From Mesonia aquimarina (lineage in GTDB: Bacteria; Bacteroidota; Bacteroidia; Flavobacteriales; Flavobacteriaceae), in the NCBI RefSeq assembly GCF_003667275.1, contig NZ_RCNV01000006.1:124001-188000 (forward strand): a DNA stretch of 64,000 nt, written 5' to 3'. The position numbers and the translations under genes were made by a program. Shown here piece by piece: positions 54,738 through 63,185 of the stretch; the first letter of the stretch is position 1, and every line of letters starts with the position of its first letter. A model generated the notes under the pieces. The model worked only from the letters and a program-made list of their open reading frames with translations, was not told the origin of the DNA and did no database searches.

Positions 54738-55502
54738 TTAAAATCTTTTTTCTTGGATTTTATCATATTTTTTTACATAATGAGGTGATTCCGTTCCCAT
54801 GATTTTATCCCAAAAACGAAAATACAAGCCATAGTTCACATTGCTGTGTCGGTGATGCATATTGTGGTGTACAGAACTATTAATATAATTAAATAAAAAA
54901 GATTTTCTAAACCATTTTGGTGCAATTTCGTAGCCTAAATGGCCATAAGCATTGATAGTAAAAGCACTCATACTGAAGAGTAGTAAGCTAATTTCATGCA
55001 TGGGTAGTATAAAGGCCAAGATCGGAATTATCAAGCTTTCGGTAAAAGCTTCCCCTATATGGAATGAATAGGAGGCCCAAGGCGAGGGGTTGGAAGATCG
55101 ATGATGAATTAAATGAAAACGAGAAAATAAAGAAGGCTGATGTAATAATCGATGCATCCAATAAAAATAGGTATCGTGAATAAAGAGGGCAATGATTACA
55201 GAAGGAAGTATCCATAACCCACTTAATAAAGTAATTTCATCATATAATAAAGTGTAATTTCTTAGTGGAGTAGCGACTACCATAACCCACATAAAACTTA
55301 ACATCAAAATGGTGACTAAGGAATATTTGATTTCTCTTAAGAAATCATTCTTTTTCTGTTTTCGATTTTGAATTTTATTTCTTTTAAAGGTCTGTCGGAA
55401 ACCGATATAGAAAATAACAAATAAAATTCCGGCAATAATAAGGTATTCTAAAAGGTGAAAAATAAGGGTGATATAGCTTTGATCAAATAGTTTTTGTAAC
55501 AT
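54738..55502 (-). CDS. Sterol desaturase / fatty acid hydroxylase family membrane protein
   Basis: 254-residue integral membrane di-iron enzyme. The three histidine clusters are present: HDTYFYWMHRLLH near 109-121, FHLIHHRS near 129-136 and HHNMHHRHSN near 213-222. Four or so hydrophobic helices surround them. The family hydroxylates or desaturates lipids, sterols or carotenoids; the substrate cannot be predicted. It lies upstream of phhA on the same strand, but phhA has its own promoter and attenuator. Confidence 0.9.
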   Translation of the reverse strand: MLQKLFDQSYITLIFHLLEYLIIAGILFVIFYIGFRQTFKRNKIQNRKQKKNDFLREIKYSLVTILMLSFMWVMVVATPLRNYTLLYDEITLLSGLWILPSVIIALFIHDTYFYWMHRLLHQPSLFSRFHLIHHRSSNPSPWASYSFHIGEAFTESLIIPILAFILPMHEISLLLFSMSAFTINAYGHLGYEIAPKWFRKSFLFNYINSSVHHNMHHRHSNVNYGLYFRFWDKIMGTESPHYVKKYDKIQEKRF

Positions 55503-56106
55503 AAGTTATCGTTTTTTACAAAATTATAGGATCATTCGCTGGTCTAGATTAACAAAAGATAAGAATTGTATGAGGTAGTCGGCTATGGTGTTTAAAAAAA
55601 CTCTTTGAATTGTTTTTATTTTAGTATTCGCTAGGATCAGCTTAGACTTAATGAATCGTTGAACAAGGTCTAAGCTAAAGCAAATGTATCTTTTATGAAT
55701 AAACTATTAATAATTTCTGTCGTAGATAATAAGGAAGTGGGGTAGCGATAAGCTTAATAGAGCAGCAAAGGTTTCAAATCAGATTATATGATGATTTTGG
55801 TACCATATATGTTATTTTTATTGAAAATTAAATAATTATGAGAACCTGAATCAAGTTCAGGTTGACAAAAGTAGATTTTTTAGACAGTCTCATTTGTTTA
55901 TCCCTTTCAATTCCATAAGGGGATTTTTAATTATAAAACGTCATGCTGAACTTGATTCAGCATCGCATTCAAAGGGGCATGAGTCCCTGAATCAAGTTTA
56001 GTGTGACGAACCTAAAAGAAATTCAGCTAAATATTATTCACTTATTATTTTGAAAAGTTTACGGCTAACTATCAAATATATTCAATACAGAGGAGTGAAA
56101 ATTAGC
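55503..56106. other. Gene-free spacer with dispersed palindromic repeats
   Basis: About 600 bases without a supported ORF. From about 55845 to 56011 it holds the CCTGAATCAAGTTCAGG palindrome, a CGTCATGCTGAACTTGATTC segment and a matching GAATCAAGTTTAGTGTGACG, all of the dispersed intergenic repeat type seen elsewhere in the window. Confidence 0.55.
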
Positions 56107-56354
56107 TTAATCGTTTTCATAATGTATCAGTATAAGCTCATCAACTTTTTGAAATTCAATATCAGAAGTAATCAAGGGAAGGTCTAAATATAGTGCAGTT
56201 GCAATAATTATACTATCCGGTAGTTTTGTATTATAGGTTTTACGAACCCTTATTGTTTCCTGTTTTACAGCACTATTAATCGTTATGGTCTTGCACTGTT
56301 CAATAAACTGAATAATCACATTTTCTTCTTTTCTCGTAATTCCTTTATAAGCTA
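56107..56354 (-). pseudogene. 3' part of PIN-domain toxin interrupted by IS30
   Basis: Encodes the C-terminal half of a VapC-like PIN ribonuclease: AYKGITRKEENVI to the PIN motif KLPDSIIIATALYLDLPLIT and SDIEF, which carries the downstream acidic active-site residues. Its open frame continues a few codons into the insertion sequence, so a naive call starts at an IS-derived Met. Joining it to the 5' part at 57470-57603 across the insertion restores one frame reading ...ELELLAYKGITRK. Confidence 0.88.
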
Positions 56355-57476
56355 GGTGCATTCAAGGTTCTAACGCAACAAGCGTTGCTATTTTTGGTTT
56401 TGTACAATTTAGTATAATTTATAAAAATTAAGCAGCATTTAGTTTAAAAATTTCGTTTGGTGTTTTATAGTTGATAATTTTCCTAGGTCTGTTATTGAGT
56501 TTGTCCTGTATATACTTCATTTGTTTGGCTGTAACTTTATTAAAATCAGTTCCTTTAGGGAAGTATCTTCTGATAAGTCCGTTCGTGTTTTCATTGGTAC
56601 CTCTTTGCCAAGAAGCGTATGGATCTGCAAAATAAACTTTGATGCCTGTTTGTTTGGTAAATTCTTTATGTTTAGCCATTTCCACGCCATTATCGTAGGT
56701 CATTGTTTTAATTAAATTTTGATTGAAGCCTTTTAATATTTTAGCGAACTGTTTGGTTACGGTTGCTGATTTTCTGTTTTTTAGCTTGATAATGCAGACG
56801 TATCTGGACTTTCTTTCAACGATAGTTCCTATTGCACTTTTTTGCCCTTTACCAATTACAAGGTCTCCTTCCCAGTAGCCTATTTCCTGCCTATTTTCAA
56901 TGTGCTTGGGTCTTTCTTTGATATTAATGATATCTTTTATCTTAGTACCTCTTTTTGTTTTGACATTGGCCCTTCTACGCTGTGATTTTTGGTATGGTAG
57001 CAGTTTGATCAGTTTTTTGTTCAAACTAGCCTGTCTGTGCCTGTAAATATGCATATAGATAGCTTCGTAAGAGATAGACATTACCGGATCATTAGGATAT
57101 TTATCTCTTAACCTTCCGGATATTTGATCTGGTGACCATCCTTTCAACAGACCTTTGTAAACAAAGAACTTGAGTCTTTTGTAGGTACTTATTTTATCAA
57201 GGTTTCTTTTATTGAGATAATCATCCTTAGCTAACCAATTGGCAAGGGTTGCATCATATTTATCATCAGGATCGACCACCCACTTATTGATCTCTCGGGT
57301 AATGGTAGATCTGGACCTTTTCAGTTTTTTAGCGATGAAAGCTTTGGATTTACTTTCATCGATTAAAGTTTGAATAATGACCCTTTCTTTGAAAGTTAAT
57401 CGTTTGTATTTTTTAGTCTTCATTTGAACAAATCTAAGATTTTGATTTGTTACGTTGAGTTATTGAATCTAAGCTA
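56348..57476 (-). mobile_element. IS30-family insertion sequence with 7-bp target repeats
   Basis: The element occupies about 56355-57469 (1115 bases), flanked by TAAGCTA at 56348-56354 and 57470-57476. Read inward, the ends are ATTCAAGGTTCTAACGCAAC and ATTCAATAACTCAACGTAAC (about 14 of 20 identical), the probable terminal inverted repeats. The exact tip is uncertain by a few bases because the left end has GGTGC and the right end only one base between target repeat and ATTCAA. It splits a PIN-toxin gene. Confidence 0.82.
56428..57423 (-). CDS. IS30-family transposase
   Basis: 331 residues. N-terminal helix-turn-helix (RLTFKERVIIQTLI, KKLKRSRSTITREI) that binds the ends, and the C-terminal DDE integrase core with the acidic residues in YWEGDLVIGKG, MTYDNGVEM and GTNENTNGLIRRYF. 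Full-length with no frameshift, so the element may still be active. Confidence 0.96.
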   Translation of the reverse strand: MKTKKYKRLTFKERVIIQTLIDESKSKAFIAKKLKRSRSTITREINKWVVDPDDKYDATLANWLAKDDYLNKRNLDKISTYKRLKFFVYKGLLKGWSPDQISGRLRDKYPNDPVMSISYEAIYMHIYRHRQASLNKKLIKLLPYQKSQRRRANVKTKRGTKIKDIINIKERPKHIENRQEIGYWEGDLVIGKGQKSAIGTIVERKSRYVCIIKLKNRKSATVTKQFAKILKGFNQNLIKTMTYDNGVEMAKHKEFTKQTGIKVYFADPYASWQRGTNENTNGLIRRYFPKGTDFNKVTAKQMKYIQDKLNNRPRKIINYKTPNEIFKLNAA

Positions 57477-57603
57477 ATAATTCTAATTCAGTTATGACGG
57501 AAATATATAATTGTTTTCCGTTTAAAAATTCAGCCAAGGTTTCATCACCATTTAACAAATCAAGGATAATATTCGTATCTAAAAATAGCTTATTCCCATT
57601 CAT
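57470..57603 (-). pseudogene. 5' part of PIN-domain toxin (VapC-like) interrupted by IS30
   Basis: Starts MNGNKLFLDTNIILDLLNGD, the first PIN active-site motif (LDTNIILDLL), and runs to VITELELLA, where the reading frame hits a stop at the IS end (57469-57471). Overlaps the antitoxin ORF by 14 bases, the usual coupling of VapBC pairs. The rest is at 56107-56354. With the halves separated the toxin is presumably inactive. Confidence 0.88.
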
Positions 57604-57763
57604 TGCGGAGATCTCTTTGGATTTTCATAGCATCCTTTTTTAAATTTATTTTACCTACATATGCATAAACATCAACACCCTTGGACTTTAACTCTTTGGC
57701 TAAGACTTCTGATATTCTTTTGATATTTTTTTTAGTAGCGCCTTGTTTTAATGTTGCTATCAT
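57590..57763 (-). CDS. Putative antitoxin of the VapBC-like pair
   Basis: 57-residue ORF starting MIATLKQGATKKNIKRISEV and ending RDLRNEWE, basic N-terminal half, directly upstream of and overlapping the PIN-toxin start by 14 bases. Size and position are those of the short antitoxins paired with PIN toxins in Bacteroidota. The DNA-binding fold is not certain from sequence alone. It is intact although its toxin is split. Confidence 0.7.
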   Translation of the reverse strand: MIATLKQGATKKNIKRISEVLAKELKSKGVDVYAYVGKINLKKDAMKIQRDLRNEWE

Positions 57764-58315
57764 AAGAATTCTATTTTACTTTCTGTAAAAATACAATATT
57801 TGTTTCATAATCTTAAATAATTGAGAGGTGTCATTTTGAGTACTCAATAATACATTTGAAGGATTTTTTCCTTTTAATTAAGAATGTCATTGGTTAGACT
57901 GAAACACGACCTATGCTTTAGAATGTATTGATCTGAGTACTTTATGGTGTAGCACGTAGCCATAAGCTATAATCCAACATTCTTAATTTTAGGAATTCTT
58001 CCGCTATTCATCGAGTAAGCAGCTTAAAATTTAACTTAATCTTTTACTCTGTTTTTTGCCTTTTTTCTGCAATGGAAAAGGAGAAGGAATTATGTTGATC
58101 GTTTGAATAACAGCTAAATAGATTCTTCACTCCGCTTTACTACGTTCTGAATGACAAATCTCATAAAAGCAAATACCTAACTTGACTTATTAAAAAAACT
58201 AAAATCAGGGAAACAGCAGAACCTATGCAAACCTGTTTGAGCCTTATCAAAAGAAAGGTTGAGTTACTTTTATTCGTGAATCTCTAAATTACTCCCTGAG
58301 CTGACTGTGGAAAAA
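57764..58315. other. Gene-free spacer
   Basis: About 550 bases without a supported ORF. Contains weak copies of the dispersed repeat type (GGTGTCATTTTGAGTACTC near 57828 and AGATTCTTCACTCCGC ... TCTGAATGACA near 58120-58155). Confidence 0.45.
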
Positions 58316-58900
58316 CTACTTTTTAGTTAAACGTTTTTTTAACCGGCTTAACGAAACCGGCGTAATGCCTAGGTAAGTTGCAATATGTTTATCAGCTACT
58401 CGTTGCATAATTGAAGGTTGTTGTTGGAGTAGAGCTAAATAGCGTTCTTCTGCACTCATCAATAAAAAGGAATCGCGGTGCTTTACGACATCCCCTAAAA
58501 TTTCAAAAATAAAATAATCTCTTGCTTGACTATATTGTGGTTTTTGATGCAAGGTATTCATGAATTTATCATAGTCTACTTCTAATAGCAGACTATCTTC
58601 CATCGCTACATAGGTAAAACGGGAAGTTTGGTTAAATAAAATAGGATCATAAGCGGTTAAAAACTGATCTTCCCAACGCAACCAGACGCTTACTTCCTCG
58701 CCATTTTCTTTTATGCCATAAGCTCTAATCAGTCCTTTTTGAATATAGGCCAATTTTCGCGTGTTAGAGCCGACTTCAATATAGGTTTCTCCGGCTTTTA
58801 ATTTTTTTATGCTAGCCATATCAATCAATAAGAGGATGTCTTTTAGATTTAAATCCTTAAATTTTTTGACATAGTCGCGTATTTTTTTTTCTGTTAACAT
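58316..58900 (-). CDS. Crp/Fnr-family transcriptional regulator
   Basis: 194 residues. An N-terminal cyclic-nucleotide-binding-like beta barrel (LKAGETYIEVGSNTRKLAYI, KGLIRAYGIKENGEEVSVW) and a short C-terminal helix-turn-helix (ADKHIATYLGITPVSLSRLK). No Fe-S cysteines of the Fnr type. Proteins of this type are abundant in Flavobacteria, mostly with unknown ligand. It stands alone, with converging spacer downstream and the surface-protein cluster divergently upstream. Confidence 0.88.
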   Translation of the reverse strand: MLTEKKIRDYVKKFKDLNLKDILLLIDMASIKKLKAGETYIEVGSNTRKLAYIQKGLIRAYGIKENGEEVSVWLRWEDQFLTAYDPILFNQTSRFTYVAMEDSLLLEVDYDKFMNTLHQKPQYSQARDYFIFEILGDVVKHRDSFLLMSAEERYLALLQQQPSIMQRVADKHIATYLGITPVSLSRLKKRLTKK

Positions 58901-59137
58901 AAGGCATATTTTTATGATCTATTATATTATTTTTTCAATAAGTATTTGTTTAGGCTACTTTTTAAATTTCAAAGTGTTGATTAAGTTCCCTATCCCAATA
59001 ATAGAGTACTTTTTATTTTTTTGTGCTTAGTCTGATGATAAAATATGCTTATATGGATTAATATTATCATTCTTTTAAAAGAAATAATACAATCCTTAAG
59101 TGTTAAAATAAGGTCTTTTTCCTTTAAAAATGAAGGT

Positions 59138-59173
59138 GTCACGTTTTTTCTTAGCAGTTGTCACGCTTATTCC
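59138..59173 (+). promoter_or_regulatory. Candidate operator: GTCACG direct repeat, 22-bp period
   Basis: GTCACG at 59138 and 59160, the second within TGTCACGCTTATTCC, identical to the block at 50225-50239 and with the same 22-base period. 134 bases before the T9SS protein at 59307. Regulator unknown. Confidence 0.45.
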
Positions 59174-59306
59174 AGCCTATAATTCGTTGCAAACAAAGAT
59201 ATTAATCATATTTGTTGTGAAATCATTAATAAATCAACACATAAATTAATGAAGTGTTATGTTTTTGATTCAATTAATTCAAATAATGATAAATTTAAGA
59301 AAGCTT

Positions 59307-60233
59307 ATGAAAAAAACTACCTTAATTTTTACCGCTATTATTTTTTGGAGTATATTATCCCTTCAAGCGCAGAATACTTTATCTTTTGAATCCTCTGAAG
59401 GCTACAATTTGGGTGAAGTCCATGGCCAGCAAGGCTGGGAAGCAGAAAATGCCTTTACTTCACTGTTTGTAATTAGTGATGAGCGTTCCAGTGATGGAGT
59501 CTATGCTCTAAGAGGACAAGTAGATGCAGCGGTTAGCGTGGGAGGAAATGAGCTTCCCGGTATTATAAATAATACTTTAGCTATAGGATCGGGAAACCTA
59601 AGCATTAGTCTGGATCTTTATTTGGAAACTCCCAATCAAACCGGGGCTATGGATTTGTTTGCCAGCGCGATTGATGATAGTTCGGCCTCCCCTCGTTTAG
59701 CTTTTGTAAATGGTTTTATCGTTGTGATCGATATCGACCCGCAAAACCCAACTGACTATGACTTTGATCAAGTGGGGTTATTTCAATACAATACCTGGTT
59801 AAGCTATCGAGCGGAATATGATTTTACAGCAGGGCAAGTTGCTTACTACGTAAATGATGAATTATTGTATACCGGAGCAATTAACAATCTTTCTCAATTT
59901 AATAAATTGTGTTTCTTTTTTCTAAACCAAGGCGATTTTTATGTAGATAATGTAAGTTTAGAAAAAAGTAGCCTTTCCATAGAAAATATTAATACGCAAG
60001 ACTTCACGTATCATTTGTCCAATAGTAATGCTGTGTTAACCCTATCGTCCAATAATAGACAGATTACCAGTGTGGAGATTTTTAATATCCTAGGGCAAGA
60101 AGTTAAACATAGCCGTGGAAACAATTCAAAACAAGTATTAGTAGATATGGCTTCTTATAAAGAAGGCGTATATATTGTTAGAACAAGCTTTGCTTCAGGC
60201 GAACAAAGCAGTTTTAAAATACTAAAAGATTAG
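59307..60233 (+). CDS. Secreted protein with T9SS type A sorting domain
   Basis: 308 residues from the Met that starts a clear signal peptide (MKKTTLIFTAIIFWSILSLQ); the frame opens 48 bases earlier. The middle looks like a lectin/LamG-type beta sandwich (LSFESSEGYNLGEVHGQQGW, NLSISLDLYLET, FYVDNVSLE). The last ~80 residues are a type A C-terminal sorting domain (TSVEIFNILGQEVKH, MASYKEGVYIVRT). Directly upstream of adhesin copy B (34-base gap), so probably co-transcribed. Confidence 0.82.
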   Translation: MKKTTLIFTAIIFWSILSLQAQNTLSFESSEGYNLGEVHGQQGWEAENAFTSLFVISDERSSDGVYALRGQVDAAVSVGGNELPGIINNTLAIGSGNLSISLDLYLETPNQTGAMDLFASAIDDSSASPRLAFVNGFIVVIDIDPQNPTDYDFDQVGLFQYNTWLSYRAEYDFTAGQVAYYVNDELLYTGAINNLSQFNKLCFFFLNQGDFYVDNVSLEKSSLSIENINTQDFTYHLSNSNAVLTLSSNNRQITSVEIFNILGQEVKHSRGNNSKQVLVDMASYKEGVYIVRTSFASGEQSSFKILKD

Positions 60234-60267
60234 ATAGAAAAAATTATTAACCTAAAAACCTATATTT

Positions 60268-62781
60268 ATGAAAAATAAACTACTTGATACACCTTGGCTG
60301 TTGTGTATGCTATTGATAATGTGTGTCCAGATGAGTTATGCCCAATGGCAAAACGGCTTATGGACGGAAAAACAGGCCTATAACTGGTATTTTTATGATG
60401 AAGCAGGACTAAACTTTGAAACATCGCCTCCTACTGCTTTAACTGATGGAGTGACTGAACTTATATTCGAGTCTGAGGCTGTTGGAACTATTTCAGACTC
60501 GGAAGGAAATCTGTTGTTTTATACAAATAATGAAACTATATGGAATAAAGACCATGAAATAATGACAAATGGGACAGGCTTAGTTGGTGATCCTAATAGT
60601 ACCCAAGGGGGTCTTATAATCCCTGCTCCCGGCAATTCCGATTTATATTACGTCTTTACTGTTGCAGGCCAAAATAATTCCCAAATGACATATTCAGAAG
60701 TCGATATGACTTTAGATAATGGACTCGGCGCTGTTACAGCAAATAAAAATATTCAGCTAGCTACAGCAATAGGAGAAAAAATAACAGCTACTTATCATTC
60801 TGACAATGAAAGTATATGGGTTATAGCTCACGAAGGAGGTTTTGGTGCGAGCTCAAATAGTTACTTAGCTTTTTTGATTACAGCTGATGGGATAGAAACA
60901 ACTCCTATTGTTAGTTCAATAGGATCAAATATAGACTGGAGTTATGGGCAAATGAAAGTCTCTCCAAATGGTAATAAAATAGCTTTAATTAATGGTATTT
61001 TTGGAATGTTTCGCAAGTTAGAAATTTGTGATTTTGATAAATCTACTGGTCAAATCTCAAACCCTATTGATTTAAGTTCTATAATTAACTTTCTTGGTTA
61101 TGGTCTAGAGTTTTCTCCAAATAGTAAAATACTCTATGTCACTCAACCGGGTACTGATGGGCTAGATTTTGCAAAATTACATCAATTTAACCTTGAAGCA
61201 GGAGATGAGTCAGATATATTAAATTCAGAGATATTATTAGAGGAATCTACCGATATAGAGTTTTTTTCGCTACAACTAGGACCTGATGGAAAGATATATA
61301 TGGCGAATCGCGGATCAAATGAACTAAGCGTAATAAACTATCCTAATAATATAACATCTGTTGGGGTGGAAATGGAGGCTATTAATCTTGATGATAAAGA
61401 ATGCGGTGCAGGCTTGCCGGGCTTTATCCAAAGCTACTTCAAATCGGGTATACTCCATGAAGGCGAATGTCCCGGGGAAGAAATAGCCTTTAGTACGATC
61501 CGTATTCCGGGGATTGATGCAATAACTTGGGATTATGGCGACGGCGACACCGGCACCGGCATTACCCCGACCCATACTTACGCACAAGCGGGCACCTATA
61601 CGGTAACGGCCACGATCACCAGTAATGGTGCCCAGCAGACGGCTGAGACGGAGGTCACGATTTTAGAAGGCGCCGAGGCTAGAACGCCCGATGATCCTTT
61701 ATTGGCTTGCGGGGGAACGAACAACAATGGAGAATTTGATTTAACCAGCCTTAACGATACCATTTTGGACGGTCAAAATAGCAATACTTATACGGTAAGC
61801 TACCACGAAGATGAAAACGGTGCTGAGAATGATGTGTCGGTGATTAGCCCTGCCGATAGCTATGAATCTGCTACCGGGACGGTCTATGCCCGCGTTACCA
61901 ATACCGATACAGGCTGTTATGCGGTCACGCCTGTTGCTTTGGAGACCACCCCGCAACCTACAGCTCCGAGTGTTGCTCCGATTACCGCCTGTGATACGGA
62001 AGCTTTGGATGGGATTACAACAATCGATTTAAGTCAACGCGCAGCGGACTTTCAAGAAAACCAACCCGATACGGATTTAGCTTATTTTGAAAGCCAAGCC
62101 GATGCAGATAATAACACCAACGCAATCACCGACCCTACAGCATATACCAATACCAGTAATCCGCAAGTTATCTATGTACGCATTAGTCGAATCAACCTAC
62201 CGGATTGCTATGCAGTAGCTTTATTGGATATCGAGGTAGAAGCTGCAAATCTTACTGGAGCTAGTTTAGAGCTGATGGGCTGTTCACCCTTTGATTTAAC
62301 AGACATCGCAGTGGATGTGGACAGTGATTTAAGTTTGGAGTATTATGCCAGTGAAGCTGACGCGGAGGCTGATACCAATACGATAGAAGATCCAACTGCT
62401 TATGTTACCACTAGCCAAGAAGAACAGGTGTATGTACGCCTTACCGATAGCAATGGCTGTGCGGGCGTAGCCGAGCTTAGCCTAGTAACCGGAGATTGTA
62501 AGATTCCAGAAGGGATCTCTCCCAATGGAGATGGAGCGAATGATAGCTTTGATTTAAGCTTTTTAACAGCGACCTATGGCGGAAAACATATTTCGATTTT
62601 CAATAGAAACGGCCGTGTGGTTTATGAGACAAATAATTATAGTGACCAATGGTTTGGTCAGGATAACAACGGAAATAATTTACCGACGGGCACCTATTAT
62701 TATGTACTGGAATTAGCCGAACCCCACCCGGAATATGGCGGAGCCATCAAGAAATGGGTGTATGTACAGCGGGAGCTTTAA
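60268..62781 (+). CDS. T9SS type B adhesin with PKD domain (copy B)
   Basis: 837 residues with a signal peptide ending near MSYAQW. Same plan as the gene at 14063: a propeller-like N-terminal domain (NLLFYTNNETIWNKDHEI), a PKD domain (ITWDYGDGDTG, GTYTVTATI), adhesin repeats and the gliding-associated CTD. From about 61770 to the stop the DNA is almost the same as 15718-16729, while the N-terminal two thirds differ strongly. The DNA becomes visibly more GC-rich near 61390. Followed by a duplicate of the inverted-repeat spacer and a second sprF-like gene. Confidence 0.87.
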   Translation: MKNKLLDTPWLLCMLLIMCVQMSYAQWQNGLWTEKQAYNWYFYDEAGLNFETSPPTALTDGVTELIFESEAVGTISDSEGNLLFYTNNETIWNKDHEIMTNGTGLVGDPNSTQGGLIIPAPGNSDLYYVFTVAGQNNSQMTYSEVDMTLDNGLGAVTANKNIQLATAIGEKITATYHSDNESIWVIAHEGGFGASSNSYLAFLITADGIETTPIVSSIGSNIDWSYGQMKVSPNGNKIALINGIFGMFRKLEICDFDKSTGQISNPIDLSSIINFLGYGLEFSPNSKILYVTQPGTDGLDFAKLHQFNLEAGDESDILNSEILLEESTDIEFFSLQLGPDGKIYMANRGSNELSVINYPNNITSVGVEMEAINLDDKECGAGLPGFIQSYFKSGILHEGECPGEEIAFSTIRIPGIDAITWDYGDGDTGTGITPTHTYAQAGTYTVTATITSNGAQQTAETEVTILEGAEARTPDDPLLACGGTNNNGEFDLTSLNDTILDGQNSNTYTVSYHEDENGAENDVSVISPADSYESATGTVYARVTNTDTGCYAVTPVALETTPQPTAPSVAPITACDTEALDGITTIDLSQRAADFQENQPDTDLAYFESQADADNNTNAITDPTAYTNTSNPQVIYVRISRINLPDCYAVALLDIEVEAANLTGASLELMGCSPFDLTDIAVDVDSDLSLEYYASEADAEADTNTIEDPTAYVTTSQEEQVYVRLTDSNGCAGVAELSLVTGDCKIPEGISPNGDGANDSFDLSFLTATYGGKHISIFNRNGRVVYETNNYSDQWFGQDNNGNNLPTGTYYYVLELAEPHPEYGGAIKKWVYVQREL

Positions 62782-62787
62782 ATAAAA

Positions 62788-63162
62788 AATACCTGTTCTC
62801 GGATAAAAAGGCGATTGGCCGTCATCTTGTTTTTTAGTTAAACAAAAGTACTTTTTCTTCATATGGTTTAAAAAAGAAGTACTCACAAGATGTTCCGAGA
62901 CAGGTATTCTATAAAAAAGGACCCTAGTTAACCTGTTCCCGGAACAAATGAAAGATAATTGTAATGATTTTCATAAGGTTTTTATAGTTAAGCTGATAAC
63001 GTGCTTTTACCAATTAGGGGTAAGCGGTAGAAGTGTAACTGTTCCGGGGCAGGTAAAATTAACAAAGGCCTGTCTGTACGAACACCCTGTACTAGTTTCA
63101 ATAATGTTTCATATAGGCAATTAAAAACACCCTACTAGTAGTAAGACGTACAGACAGCCTTT
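62788..63162 (+). repeat. Second copy of the triple inverted-repeat spacer
   Basis: Near-identical to 16736-17108: structure 1 at 62788-62908, structure 2 at 62931-63054 and structure 3 at 63064-63162 (two bases longer inside). The differences do not break the paired arms. Ends 23 bases before the second sprF-like gene. Confidence 0.75.
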
Positions 63163-63185
63163 AGATTACAATAAAATATAAAACG

